Assembly (NCBI GenBank): GCA_016858145.1
Contig: JAEHOE010000125.1
Coordinates: 248,001 to 312,000 of the forward strand
Reading direction: 5' to 3'
DNA length: 64,000 nucleotides
Source of the DNA: Edaphochlamys debaryana
Lineage: Eukaryota > Chlorophyta > Chlorophyceae > Chlamydomonadales
Positions 36,101 to 46,445 of the stretch are shown here, piece after piece (position 1 is the stretch's first letter; every line of letters starts with the position of its first letter). The translations under genes and the position numbers were made by a program. The notes below the pieces were generated by a model, which did not search any database, was not told the origin of the DNA, and was given only the letters and a program-made list of their open reading frames with translations.

Positions 36101-39100
36101 GGGCAGCCTCCCTGGCCGCCAGCTGCGCGGTCGCCTCCGCGGCCCTGCCCGGGGCCTGGGCGGCGGCGGCCTGGGCCTCCCGCAGCTCCAGCGCCTGGGC
36201 GGAGGCGGAGGCCTGGGGCCGCGAAAGGAGGCAGAGAGTGTGGGGGGGTGGGCGTCGCAGTGAGTGAGGTCAAGGAGCGCCAGGGCCGCGAGAAGTCTGA
36301 TCTGGGTTTGTTGTATACCGGCAGGGTCCGACCGAGATGCCGTCACGCTTTCCCTGAGCCCCCATGCGACCAGGCCCCACCTTGGCTGCGTCCAGCTCCG
36401 CAGCCCAGCGCGTGCGGGCCTCCTCGGCTGCCTCCGCGGCCGCCCGCCTCGCCGCCTCCGCCTCGGCCCTCGCCGCCCCCGCCTCGGCCTCCGCCTGCGC
36501 CCGGGCCCGCTCCGCCGCCTGCGCCCTCGCCTCGGCCGCCGCCGCCTCCGCACGCGCTGCCTGCACCTGTGCCTCCGCACCCGCCGCCGCCTCGGCCCGC
36601 AGCCTCTCGTGCTGCTGCCTCAGCTGCCCCAGCTCCTGCTGCGTGTCCGCGTGTTGGCCCTGCAGCTGTTGCAGGCGGTCCTGACAGCTTTGCAGCTGCT
36701 GCTGACAGGACTGGAGCTGCTGCTGGGACGCTGAGGCAGAGGCCACCGCTGCGTCACGCTCACCAGTGGCGGCAGACAGTGCCCTCTGGTGCTCGGAGCG
36801 GGCTGCGTTGAGCTGCGGGCGGGGGGGGGGGGTACAGGAGAGGGCACATCTCTTCTTCATAAACTCCCTTGCGGCCACAGCGGGGCCTCCTGGGACAAGA
36901 CACATCATCGAGGCCGCCACCTGCCCTCCGTTACGGTACTCCACCCAGCCCCCCTGTACCGGTCCCGCCCCACCCGCTCCTCGCACTCCTGCAGCAGCGC
37001 CCTCCGCTGCGCCTCCGCCGCCGCCTCCAGCTGCTGCCGGTCCACGTGCACGGCCGCCAGGAAGGAGGTGCGCTCAGAGGCGGCGTCGGAGTGGGCGGCC
37101 TGAGGGGGGTGGGGGGTGCGTGGGGGGTAGAGTGCATGAGGGGCTAGAGGGGCGGGGGCAGGGCTGCATGGCGGGCAGGGCCGCGGGCCAGGCCTGAGAC
37201 CAGAGACGCACGGGGGCCAGGGGGAGAGCGTGAAGGGGACAAAGGAGTGGGCCATGGCCACGCTCCCCGCCCCACCTCCATGCGCTGCCGCTCCTCCATG
37301 AACGCCGCCTCCCGCCGCTGCCGCTCCGCAGCAAATTCCCGCAGCATGCCCTCCTGCTGCCCCTCCAGGGCCCGGACGCGCGCCTGAGGGGAGACGGCGT
37401 GGAGCGGCCCCAGGTCAGAAAGAGGATGTGCTGAAGTTAAACGCTCAACCTGTCCGCCGCCCTGCCCGCCCCCGCCCCCCACCTGCGAGGCCGCCAGCTG
37501 CGCCTGCATCGCCTCCGCCGCCTCCCGCGCCTCGCGCATCTTCTGGACCGCAACCATCTTTTCGGCCTTAGGAGCGGAGCGTAAAGGGGCGGTCAGGAAG
37601 CCGAAGGGGGTACAGGCGGCGCTTTGCAGGGCATTTTGCACAGGCAGAATTTGCCAGCATCTGGACCCCAGAAGCAAGCTGGCCGAGGCTCCTCCCCACC
37701 TGCGTTGCCGCCAGCAGCCCCACGCTGTCGCCCGCCAGCTCCATCTGCCCCTGCAGCGCCGACACCTGCGCACCCAGCACCCCCGCCCGGCGGCCCTCGG
37801 ACGTCAGCCGGGCCTTGAGGGACTCGACCTCCCGGGCGTAGGCCTGCGGGGCCGTGGTGGGGCAAGAGCTGGAGCTTAATCCAAGTTGCTATGCCTGGGC
37901 AGTGGGGCTTCCTGGGTTAGCGCTACAGTGGTGCTCTGCGCACTGGGCCACTGGCGCAGGCCCTGGCGAGTGCTATCAAGGGACCAGCAGGGAGGCATGC
38001 AAGCCAAAAGAAGCTCGCCTGTAGCAGCTGCTTGGACTTCTTGTATTTGGCTCGAAGCTCGGCTGGGGACGCGGACGCAGCGCCCGGCGACACGCCGCTC
38101 GCTGCCCCGGGGGTGCCGCCGCCAGCGACGGGCGCGGAGAGGCCGGGCGATGCCGGCGGGACCGAAGCTGGCACAGGAGCGGGCGAGGACAGCGGCGTCA
38201 GGCCGGGCCATGGCGCGCCGCCGGCACGGCCCCCAGGCGCCTGCCGCGGCGGCGTGCCGTACTGAGAGCCGTACTGGCTTCCATAAGGGGCTCCTGCGCC
38301 CGTGCTGGGAGGCGGTGGGGAGGGTGGCGGCGAGAGGCCCGGCGGCCTGGGGCCTCCAGCCGCGCGGCTGCCGGCTGCCCCGGCTGGGCCTTGCTCTGAC
38401 CCAAACCCCGTCAGCTGCGGCTGGGATACGCCTTGCATAGGGCCCTGCCCTCCGCCGGCCCCCGTGCCAGGGGAAAGCCACACAGGCCCCGGCGCGGGCG
38501 TCGGCATGTATCCGTACAAGGGGCTTGGCGCGGCACTGCCGTACGGGTAAACACCGTACGGAGGGCCGTACGGATCTCCACCTGTGTCGTAGGGTGCACT
38601 GTACGGGGTGCCGTACGAGCCGTAGCCGATGCTGGTGGGGCCGGGCGTGGTGGCAGGGCCTGACGCTTGCAACGCGGGTGCGGGCAGGGGCCGGGCGAAG
38701 GTGGGGCTGGCAGAAGTGGAGGCAGCCTCCCGGAGCGTCCCGCTGGGAGGGAGGAAGGAGACGGACAGGCCCACGGGTGCTACCCCCGTGGGCGCTGCCC
38801 CTGCTGCGCTGCCCATAACCCTCCCGGGGCTGTCGAGCTCAGTCGACAGCGCTGCAGGCCGGCCAAGCGTCCAGGCCTTGGATACCTCCGGCTCCGCCTG
38901 CGTCCCCACAGACGGTGGCCCAGCGCCTAAAGATGCTTGGCTGCGCCCTGTTGCCGGCGCCTCCAGCCGTGGTAACGACGGAAGCCCCACTGCCGCCTGT
39001 AGCGGATGAGAGATAGTCCGGACCGTCCCATCGGGGTAGAGCTCGACCACCTGCCGCCTCAGGTGCGGGCCCGAGACCGTGAGGTGGTGGTCGCCAAAGC

Positions 39101-39497
39101 GGAGGTCCGTGGCCGAGACGTCTGCTGTGGCGGTGGCACTGGGATGGGTGATGGAAGCGGCGCTGGTGGCTGCGGTGGGAGCGGTGCCAGCTGCTGCAGC
39201 CTCATCATAGCCGAAAGCCACCGGTGGCGGGACAGCAACGGCGGTGGATGCGCCCCGCGCCTTGGGGGGTCCGGACGGGGCCATGCCAGCCTGTATGTGT
39301 GCCCCCATAGCTGTCAAGCTAGCATCCTCGATGGGCGAGAGCGCGCTAGGTGATATCGTGACGCGCTGGTCCTGCATGGCCATTTGCCCATCGGGGCCTC
39401 GGCCCCCCGGAGGCAAAGCTCCAGGGCTGGCTGTCGTGCCAAAGCTTGCGAGGTCACTAGCGACGGAGGACTCGCGAGCTGGCGACACCGACTCCAT
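22864..39497 (-). CDS. Giant coiled-coil protein with disordered Pro/Gly/Tyr-rich ends
   Basis: One minus-strand gene of more than 20 exons, probably over 3,500 residues. It starts at ATG 39,497 (MESVSPARESSVASDL). Exon 1 (39497-38019) is low-complexity, with Tyr-containing PYG units (DPYGPPYGVYPYG). From KYKKSKQLLQ onward about ten kilobases of exons encode Ala/Glu/Arg/Gln heptad-rich coiled coil (AYAREVESLKARLTSEGRR; AEKMVAVQKMREAREAAEAM). Around 32,300-32,900 there is an Arg/Ser-rich stretch (SRRARSRAQSQSRRRDSSR). The last long open stretch (about 27,080-22,864) contains an in-frame intron, 26106-25960, so its open length overstates the protein. The C-terminus is again Pro/Gly/Ala/Tyr-rich (PPYGVYDTPLGPPLAYPP). 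No enzyme domain was seen. Such architecture suits a structural scaffold, for example centrosomal/basal-body, cytoskeletal or nuclear, but which one cannot be decided. The middle exon boundaries were not all resolved. Confidence 0.8.
25960..26106 (-). other. In-frame intron in the coiled-coil gene
   Basis: The minus strand reads CTGCAC then GTGAGTGCC (donor) and a pyrimidine-rich stretch ending CCCCCCAG before GCCCTCCTG (acceptor). The 147-bp segment has no stop and keeps frame, so it could be misread as coding. Splicing joins LH to ALLSEVAGHCRRLPAINQ, which restores coiled-coil-like sequence. Confidence 0.7.
29270..29350. repeat. Short GGGCGGGAGGGCGTGTG repeats in an intron
   Basis: Several imperfect copies of GGGCGGGAGGGCG(TGTG) occur in an intron of the coiled-coil gene. 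Confidence 0.7.
34255..34505. repeat. Intronic minisatellite, GGAAGGGGGTTGC type
   Basis: Roughly fifteen degenerate copies of a 13-17-bp unit (GCGGAAGGGGGTT, GCGCAAGGGGGTT, GCGGAAGGGGGCC) fill an intron of the coiled-coil gene between the DMVVKIQGRMEKQDR exon and the next upstream exon. Confidence 0.85.
37844..38018 (-). other. Probable GC-AG intron in the coiled-coil gene
   Basis: Exon 1 ends with codons for LLQ (CTGCTACAG) directly followed by GCGAGC, with no GT donor close by. The next exon begins after CCCCGCAG with GCCTACGCC (AYAREVESL). Both sides are phase 0 and the joined protein continues a coiled coil, so a GC donor is the simplest reading. Confidence 0.55.
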
Positions 39498-40508
39498 CTC
39501 GCTTGCTCGGGCACTATGTGCTGTCCGGTCTAGCTTCTAAGGGCATTCCCGTTCCTTCTCATCGTATCGGCTAGGATGCCCAGCTATGCAGGCCTGAGAG
39601 CCCACAAGCGGCGTGGTCAATTGAAATGCTGTTTGACGACTGCCGACAGCTCGGCTGCAGGCTCGCTGTGTAAGCGCGTCATGGTAGCCTACGTATGGAT
39701 GTGACCCGCGTCGGCGTGACGCCGGCTGGCCCAACACCAAGCCGCGCGGCGTCCGTACTCCCCCACACGCCCCCACACGAACCCCACATCGCCGCTTGCA
39801 CGAGTTGCACCCTTGCTACCTCTATCTTCATCTCATGTGCTCTCTGGAGGCGGTCCTGCGGGTACAGCAGCTACTCCTTTGCTCCCCCCGTGACAGTGCT
39901 TCACAAGACACTCTGCTCAAGTGGCTGGTGACGTGACGTCCGGGGTGGCAGCTGGTCTTGCCGCATGCTCCTCCTAACGGCTCCTGAAGACCGGTCGACT
40001 GTGCGCAGTGCACTCAGGCAGTGCACTCAGGCAGTGCACTCAGGCACTGTGCGCAGTGCACTCGGTCGACGGAGGAGGCTCGAGAGCAGCCTCGAGCTGT
40101 TACGCTGTGCGCAGTACCCGGATCCCGTCAAGAAAACAAGGGCCTTCCGGATCAGGACCTGCAGCAGGAGCCAGGCAGCCTCTCGTGCATCTCAGTTACG
40201 CACGGCCCGCTTGATCACACACAGCGTCCGCACTACGACATTAGCAGTCCGAGTAGTACCCGTCCGAATGCGCCAGCGGTCCGAGCACACGCTTACCCAA
40301 TCCGTCCCCAGTGTCCCTTCCGCGCCCTCGTCAGTAGGACGCACGTATCCTGCCCAAAACCATATGTGTTGTATGAATGGCCTCTACCGCGCTCCCGGCT
40401 AAGCGAATCACCATCATAAATCAATGCTGGACCTTAGCAATTCTTGCAGAGTAGCGTCCAGGGTTCTCTCTAACTATCCGTCGGAGCTCTCCGGCTTGCC
40501 ATGTCAGC
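39498..40508. other. Intergenic region between coiled-coil and SRCR genes
   Basis: No exon was found. It should contain the coiled-coil gene promoter (both flanking genes run on the minus strand) and the SRCR gene 3' UTR. No TGTAA signal was seen for the SRCR gene here. A short direct repeat lies at about 40,000-40,072. Confidence 0.4.
40000..40072. repeat. GCAGTGCACTCAG triplet repeat flanked by GTCGAC
   Basis: Three perfect tandem copies of GCAGTGCACTCAG, then a further related copy within GCACTGTGCGCAGTGCACTCG. The block is bracketed by GTCGAC on both sides. Confidence 0.85.
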
Positions 40509-42833
40509 CTAGGGGCTGGGGCTCTGCTCGCCATTGTCCTTGGGGGGCGAAGGCGGCGGCGGGTTGTTAAATTCGATCACGAAGGACCCGGGCGACCGCG
40601 GGGGGCGCGGCTGCCCCGGGACACCTGTGTGTACGGAGGCGGGGCGGCGGGAAGGAGGGTCAGTGCATGTGGACGCTGTGACCGGAGGGCTGTGTGTGCC
40701 AAGTTACGGAGGCTTGAGTTGACCCCTTGGTGATTACAGCCCCGCACGTACCGGGGGGAGGAGGAGACGGCGGGCGCGGGGGGCTGGGCTTGGGCGGGCT
40801 GGGCGGTTTGGGTGAGGGAGGCGACGGCGACGGGGGCCGGGGGCCTGCGGCACGAAAAGGTAACGTCAGCTCTTACCCAGCCGCTTCACAGACTGCGGCG
40901 AAGTGTGCCGTCCCGCCGCTACCCCCCACCACTCACTGAGGGGCACGCAGCGCATGGCCGCGATGGCGGTGCACTCCGAGGCGTTGACCCAGCTGGCGCT
41001 GCAGCCGCCCAGGAAGCCGGCGCCGCTGCAGCGCAGCTTGCTCAGCAGCAGGGGGCTGGCGCCCAGGCGCGGAGCCACCTGAGCCAGGATGCCCGCGCTC
41101 GAGGGGTCCGCCACGGCCACACCCTCGCCCACGCCGGCCAGGCGGCAGATGACAGAGGCATCGGCGTCGTCGAAACCGTCAGCGCAGATGGGCACAAGGG
41201 CCGGGAACCCGGTGCTCGGGTAGGACCTGACGCCTGCCTGCACGTAGCCCAGGACGCCGAGGGTGAAGACGGCACCGGTGAACTGGGAGGTGGCGGAGTC
41301 CCAGGCCCAGGGCTGCATGTTGCCGGCGATCTGGTCGATGAAGACGCGGCCGGGCTCCTCGGGAGAAGGAGGCGGGGGGGAGGGGCGGGGCGACGGAGGC
41401 GGGGCCGGAGGAAGCGGGGGCCGCGGCGGCGGGCGGGGATTGGTGTCGGGGGAAGGAAAGGGCGACCTCGGAGGAAAGGGCGACCTCGGGGGGAAGGGCG
41501 GGCGTGGGGGAGTGGGCGGTTTGGGAGAGGGCGGCGGCGCAAGTGGCCTGGGCGGCAGGGACGGCGGCCTCGGCGGCGAAGTCGGCGGCCTCGGCGGCGC
41601 GGGAGGCTTGGCGGGAGGGAGAGGGGGTTTGGTCGGGGGCTTGGGAGGAAGAGGGGGCTGCGTGGTGTTCGCCTTTGGAGCGGGAGACGGCCGGGGGAAC
41701 GGAGGGCTAGGCTTGGCTGCCGGCGGAGGCGACACAGCACCTGTGCACGAAGCGGCAGCGCAGGGGTTAGTAAGGTAAGCAGGCGTGTGCTCTTGTCCTG
41801 TCTTGTCCGCCATGGGACAACACGTTTGCCTCCCGTCCCTAGCCAGGTCAGCTCCCTAGCCAGGTCAACTCAAGGTGCCCTGGTGGACTCCCGCCCCACC
41901 AGCTGGTCCACGTGCCAGGTCAACTCTCCTCCGGTACACGTGCCAGGTCAGCTTCTAGGTCCCCAAGGCCCACACCCCGGCTCACCCTTGCAGCGCACAG
42001 CCACCACTCGGGAGCACTCGTTGGGAGAGCGCACGTACAGCTTGGCGCCGCAGCCGGCGGGTGCACACGACAACTTCTGCAAGAACGAAGGTAGATTGCC
42101 GTTGACGCATGCACATCGCCGACCACCGAGGCCTTCCCCCGTGCGGTATTTATCCCCTAGGTCCCAACTGTACGAGTCCCCAGCTACCTGCGCCCCCGAC
42201 CCCCTCACCTGCAAGAAGGTGGCGTCTGGTAGCTTTACAGCCTTCTTGCCCTTGGTGGCAGACGCAGCAGCCTCCCGGCCGGAAGCGAAGCCCGCGGCCT
42301 TGCAGGCCACGTCAGCGACGTCGTCGGAGGAGCCGGGCATGCAGACGGGGACCTGGCCGCCGGCGGTGAGGTTGGCCCACACGTAGCCCTGGACCTCATT
42401 GCTGCCGTCGGGCTTCAGGGGGGACCAGACGTAGGTCTTCTTCTTGCCCTTGCCCTGGACAGTGACCGCCCTAACAGTGAGGACAAAGTCGCTGGCGCCG
42501 AGGTTGGAGACCGAGCCGCTGGAAGCGGGTGCTGGAGGTGGTTTAGATCTCCTCTTGCCGCGCGTTGGGCTTGGAGATTGCTCTGCGGGTGAAATGGGCG
42601 TGACGGTGGTGGCGGGTGGAAAGGGATGATGTTGGCCGCGAGGGGGAGTTATGGGACCGGGTGTGAGCGGAAGGTGTGACGAACAGGCAGGGAACAGGGC
42701 CCCTGCGGTTACCTACTGTACTGTGACCACACCCGCTCTTGCCGCCAATCTTACGCTGGGCCAGAACAGCCACGGCCATGAGCAGCAGCAGTGCCAGCCG
42801 CGAGAGGTAGGCGACCTTCGCGTTGCCGGCCAT
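40509..42833 (-). CDS. Secreted protein with two SRCR domains and a proline-rich linker
   Basis: Six minus-strand exons: 42833-42755, 42582-42209, 42076-41986, 41740-40937, 40844-40752, 40624-40509. All phases match, giving 518 residues. A signal peptide is evident (MAGNAKVAYLSRLALLLLMA, then VAVLAQ). The first scavenger-receptor cysteine-rich domain runs from GYVWANLTAGGQVPVCMPG through DDVADVACKAAGF to LSCAPAGCG and ECSRVVAVRC. A linker of about 120 residues of PPRPPSPP type follows, as in hydroxyproline-rich volvocine cell-wall proteins. The second SRCR domain includes GFPALVPICADGFDDADASV, CRLAGVG, LRCSGAGFLGGC and ASECTAIAAMRC. The tail is again Pro/Ser-rich (RPPSPSPPSPKPPSPP) and ends PPKDNGEQSPSP. 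Known SRCR domains bind proteins or glycans outside the cell; here an extracellular-matrix, wall or recognition role is inferred. The ligand is unknown. Confidence 0.88.
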
Positions 42834-43509
42834 CCTCGCTGATTGACACACTTGACGTCTAAGAGGGGGCGAGTCCGTCTATACGAGCTCACCGTGTCAC
42901 ACGTATGCACGCCGCGGGCGACGCGAGGGGTGTTTGCGAGTGGCGGGCTAGTCGATCGTGTGTAAGAGTATCACTCCCTAGTCGCCTAAAGCAGAGAACT
43001 GAGCACTCACCGGCGATTGTGTAGCCGGGTGGTGCGATAAACATAACGCGTGCACTTGCCCCTTCTTATGCGATACGGGATGACATGGACTGTGCATGGG
43101 CGCGCAGTAACCGCGCGGCCCTGGCCGAGCTCGTGGACCATGCTTCGATCGCAAATAACCTCCACACAAACAGGATCCTTCGGCGGTCGATGCTCCGCTA
43201 CCAAGTGCCCGCGGAAGAAGGCGGGCCAGTCGTCACTTGCTACTGCGGGTTTTGGCGCCTGGACATCGGCATCGCGAGGCATCGCGTGTCAGGCCCCTGA
43301 CGGCCGGAGCCTACCCCCTCGCCGGTCACCCCTGCCAGCACCATACCAATGGCAGGATTGACCTTACACTTCGGTCACAGGGTCTCCACTGTTGGGGCAC
43401 TAGGTCAGAGCCAGTCAGCGGACATGGCCCCACAGCAGCAAGCTCGACACGGACCATCATGTCAGGGGGGGGGTAGGTCCTCCTCAGACATACATCATGC
43501 ATCGTCTGT
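42834..43509. other. Upstream of the SRCR gene; no gene seen
   Basis: Should hold the SRCR promoter and 5' UTR. No exon chain was identified. A TCAGGGGGGGGG tract at about 43,459 resembles one at about 45,788. Confidence 0.35.
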
Positions 43510-44046
43510 ACAGAGCTTGCCGAGAGGATCCCAAATCCGCTTTCAGAAATATAAACGAAGGTTCAATTGCAAAGTTATGGGGGGCCCAAAGTTCGCGGTC
43601 GGTCGTCGGTCAGGGGGGGTGGGGGGACTTTAGGAGGCTGTGTGGCGGGACTTTGTTACCGCGGCGTAGAGCACCGCCCAGCATCATCCCGCACGCCCTG
43701 AGCATGCAGCATGGCAAGAACTTATGCTGGCAAGTCACTGGTACCCTTCCAGCGGTGTTAGGGAGTCGGGACCGGTGGGACCATGTCGGCATGCCGGGCC
43801 CCGGGCACACACGCGGCCACCCAAAGGCGTCTCCCAGGTGCTCCCGGAAGCCCGCCTTCCACTCCCGCGCCTCAGATCGCACAGTACTAGCAAACTAAAG
43901 CCCTGATATCGCCCCTCGGTGCCGAGCCGAGTCAGTCAATTGAAGGTACCCGACCAACGTGGGCCACCGGGAGTGCTGTGCACGCCCATGGATAGAGCAC
44001 ACGGTCAGCAGTCCAGTGAAACGCGAAAGGCATGAAACAGAGTACG

Positions 44047-44105
44047 TACAGGCCTTGTACGACAGTGTCGTACACTGTACGGGTCAGTTGGTCGTCGGTC
44101 CCGGG
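44047..44105 (+). repeat. Inner arm repeat, copy A (GTACGACAGTGTCGTAC palindrome)
   Basis: Contains AGGCCTTGTACGACAGTG then TCGTACACTGTACGGGTC then GGTCGTCGGTC and a G-tract. The near-perfect palindrome GTACGACAGTGTCGTAC is shared with the inverted copy at 45,845-45,905. Confidence 0.85.
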
Positions 44106-44563
44106 GGGTCGGGGGACTTTGGGGCATGATATCGGGCAACTTTGTCAGCACACGGTACGGTACGCGCCACACCATCGCCTGCTAGGGGACACCTCCATCC
44201 CCACGGCTGCTGATCGGTACCTCTGCCATAATCAGCTGATCGGCTGCGCCATCAGTGCAACACGACTAGCGTGTGCACAGCCGTCTACCCTGCAGCCCAC
44301 ATATCGGGGCTCTCGCAAAGGGTCCCCGGACATCTCGAGCATTCACCTTTGCTCCCAGCACTCCCGATATGAAATTTCATTCCAGTCCGGCGACTCGGCA
44401 GTACCTTACCTCAACCCATGGTGTGTCCTGACAACTTTGTTTGTACCCCCCCCCCCCCCTGATCATGTTGCTGTACAGGGGCTGGTCCGACCACGCCGGG
44501 CGCACCAGGGCTCCAGGGGAGCCGAGTCGGACGATAAGTTCCGTGGGGGCTGTCTCCGGGCGC

Positions 44564-45475
44564 TTAGCATGATCGTAGCCATACACCAGTTGGAGTAGGG
44601 CCAGCCGTGCACGTCAAGCGGGGTTCCCGCCCAGAGCCGTGACGGTGATGCCCAAGAAAGTGAAGAGGGGCTAGGCTGTAGAGGTTGGGATGCCACCCAT
44701 GCCGGGGGGAAGGCAAGAAAGGCGGGAGAGGGGATCCCTCTTGCTGCCCATCCCTCCTGGACAAGTGTTGACCTGCTCTTGGCTCAGCGCAACCCGTGGG
44801 CCGCCAGGTGATTGCTTGGTGGGGGCCCACGGGAGCGGTCGTATTCCATGGCACAGCGAGAGGCTTGTCATGGTGGTTAGCATCCCCGTCAACCCATGAA
44901 TGGGCGAGCGGTGTCACCTGCAGCAAGACGACGTGTAGTCGAGCAGTCACGGGCAGCGGCCGTGTACTGACCCATAAGGGCCGGAGGCCAGCGGGACATT
45001 TCATCCGTGAGGCGTCTACTGAGCGCCCAACGACCACAGGCAATAAGTCACCCTCACACATAAAAAAAGATGAAGCTAATGGGACTGTGCTCACCCGTGC
45101 CCTTGTGCACTCGCTTGCCCTGTACCCCTGTTCTTCAACCGTACCCAGCGCCAGGGTCACGGCGGTTGCCTGCAGACCACCCTCACTCTCGTGCAGCAGC
45201 TCGTGTCCTCCCTCGTACTCGTCGCCCGCCCTTCTCAGCAGGACCTGCGGAGGCGGCCGGCCGTGGGGCCCGGGCGGGGGCTGTGACGACGTGCCGCCCG
45301 CGGCCGATGCATTACACAGGTCCGCCGCCAGTGTGCCGCCCACAGTGCTTGAGGCAGGAACGGGCCCGGCACCGCGCTGAAGGGCCGGGCGGCGGCGGCG
45401 GCGGCGGCGGCAGTAGTGTGCCACCCGCCGCTGACCCGAGGCGAGGCGTGAGTTGCCGCCTTCCACGGTACTCAC
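44564..45475 (-). CDS. Uncharacterised open stretch inside the inverted-arm element
   Basis: A 303-codon stretch between the inverted arms. The part at about 45,360-45,100 (TVGGTLAADLCNASAAGGTS; RRAGDEYEGGHELLHESEGG; LQATAVTLALGTVEEQG) has protein-like composition. The remainder is less convincing, and no transposase signature was recognised. It may be a single exon of a gene, an element-encoded protein, or chance in GC-rich DNA. Confidence 0.25.
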   Translation of the reverse strand: MSTVEGGNSRLASGQRRVAHYCRRRRRRRPALQRGAGPVPASSTVGGTLAADLCNASAAGGTSSQPPPGPHGRPPPQVLLRRAGDEYEGGHELLHESEGGLQATAVTLALGTVEEQGYRASECTRARVSTVPLASSFFMCEGDLLPVVVGRSVDASRMKCPAGLRPLWVSTRPLPVTARLHVVLLQVTPLAHSWVDGDANHHDKPLAVPWNTTAPVGPHQAITWRPTGCAEPRAGQHLSRRDGQQEGSPLPPFLPSPRHGWHPNLYSLAPLHFLGHHRHGSGREPRLTCTAGPTPTGVWLRSC

Positions 45476-45844
45476 GAATGTCAGCCACCACAGTGGTCCG
45501 CAGAGGTTGCTTGGCCCAAGCCCCCGGCTCAGGTCCGGACTCCAGGGTCAGAAGTAAACAACATGACTGACGAAGAGCCTCAATGTTACGGCGTGGCAAC
45601 TTTGGGGCTCCAGAGTGCCAGCGCCCTCCGCGCCTTTGGCCTACCGTTGCCCCGGTCGCCGTTGCTTGGTAGACTCCGTGGCGCTACATTGCGTGTCGCC
45701 ACGCTAGGGAGGGATTACATAGGCGTCCAGCCCGCTGAGCTTGGGCTGCGCCTCCTCGAAGACCCGAAGATCGGACCCAAACGTCAGGGGGGGGGGTAGG
45801 AACGAAACCCACGGACACCATGCCCCCAATCCCCTGGCCCCCCC

Positions 45845-45905
45845 CCCCGACCGACGACCGACCGACCCGTACAGAGTACGACACTGTCGTACAAGGCCTT
45901 CCCAT
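45845..45905 (-). repeat. Inner arm repeat, copy B (inverted to 44,047-44,105)
   Basis: The reverse complement reads AGGCCTTGTACGACAGTG, TCGTACTCTGTACGGGTC, GGTCGGTCGTCGGTC and a G-tract, matching copy A closely over about 60 bp. Confidence 0.85.
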
Positions 45906-46445
45906 GCTCCAACTAAAGCCGTTCCTGTGTCTATGTGCTCCTTCCTGCGTGCTCTATCGCTGGGCGCACACACCATGGTCGGCTGCCCAAGTTGGCCAGG
46001 AGCCGTTGACCGTGCCATGGACTACGACCCGTCCATAGACCGTCAGCTCGGGACTGAGGGGCGATGCTATGACCGTGCTGGACATATAATGCGCGGGGCG
46101 CAAGCTTGCGGGTGGCGGAGGACTTCGGGAGCACCGGGGTGACGGCCTGGGGTAGTGACGTATGCGTCGAAGGGTTGCCATGCCGACATGTCCCGACCCG
46201 CGGGCACTGCTGGAAGGGGTTGAAAGGCTCGCCAACATAAGGCCATGCCTGCTACACGCTCAGGGCATGCTTTCTGATGCCGGAGAGTGCCCTGGGCCTC
46301 TGGAACAAAATCCAAGCGGCCCCTTTGACAAAACCCACCGGGCCCCCCCGACCGACGACCGACCGAGAACTTTGCCCCCCCAGATGAGGCATGGTGTCGT
46401 TTTCGGAAAGATGTGCCCCTACGTACTCCGGAGAGCACGCTCGAG

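Larger units (their letters stand above)
43510..46445. mobile_element. Element with long imperfect inverted arms (foldback-type candidate)
   Basis: Two arms of about 600 bp are inverted copies. Left arm 43,510-44,110 carries, in order, CGGTCGGTCGTCGGTC (43,596), a block with GCCCTGAGC and CCTTCCAGC and CATGTCGGCATG (43,695-43,795), GATAGAGCAC (43,992) and AGGCCTTGTACGACAGTG (44,050). The right arm, 46,445 down to 45,840, carries the same markers in the same order on the minus strand (46,366; 46,280-46,170; 45,955; 45,905). Identity is patchy, so the copy is old. The core is about 1.7 kb and contains a 303-codon open stretch. Two head-to-head copies of one shorter element would give the same picture. 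Confidence 0.6.

Noticed and set aside
44564..45475. Transposase in the inverted-arm element
   Set aside because: No DDE/DDD triad, zinc finger or other transposase pattern could be recognised, so it is listed only as an uncharacterised open stretch.
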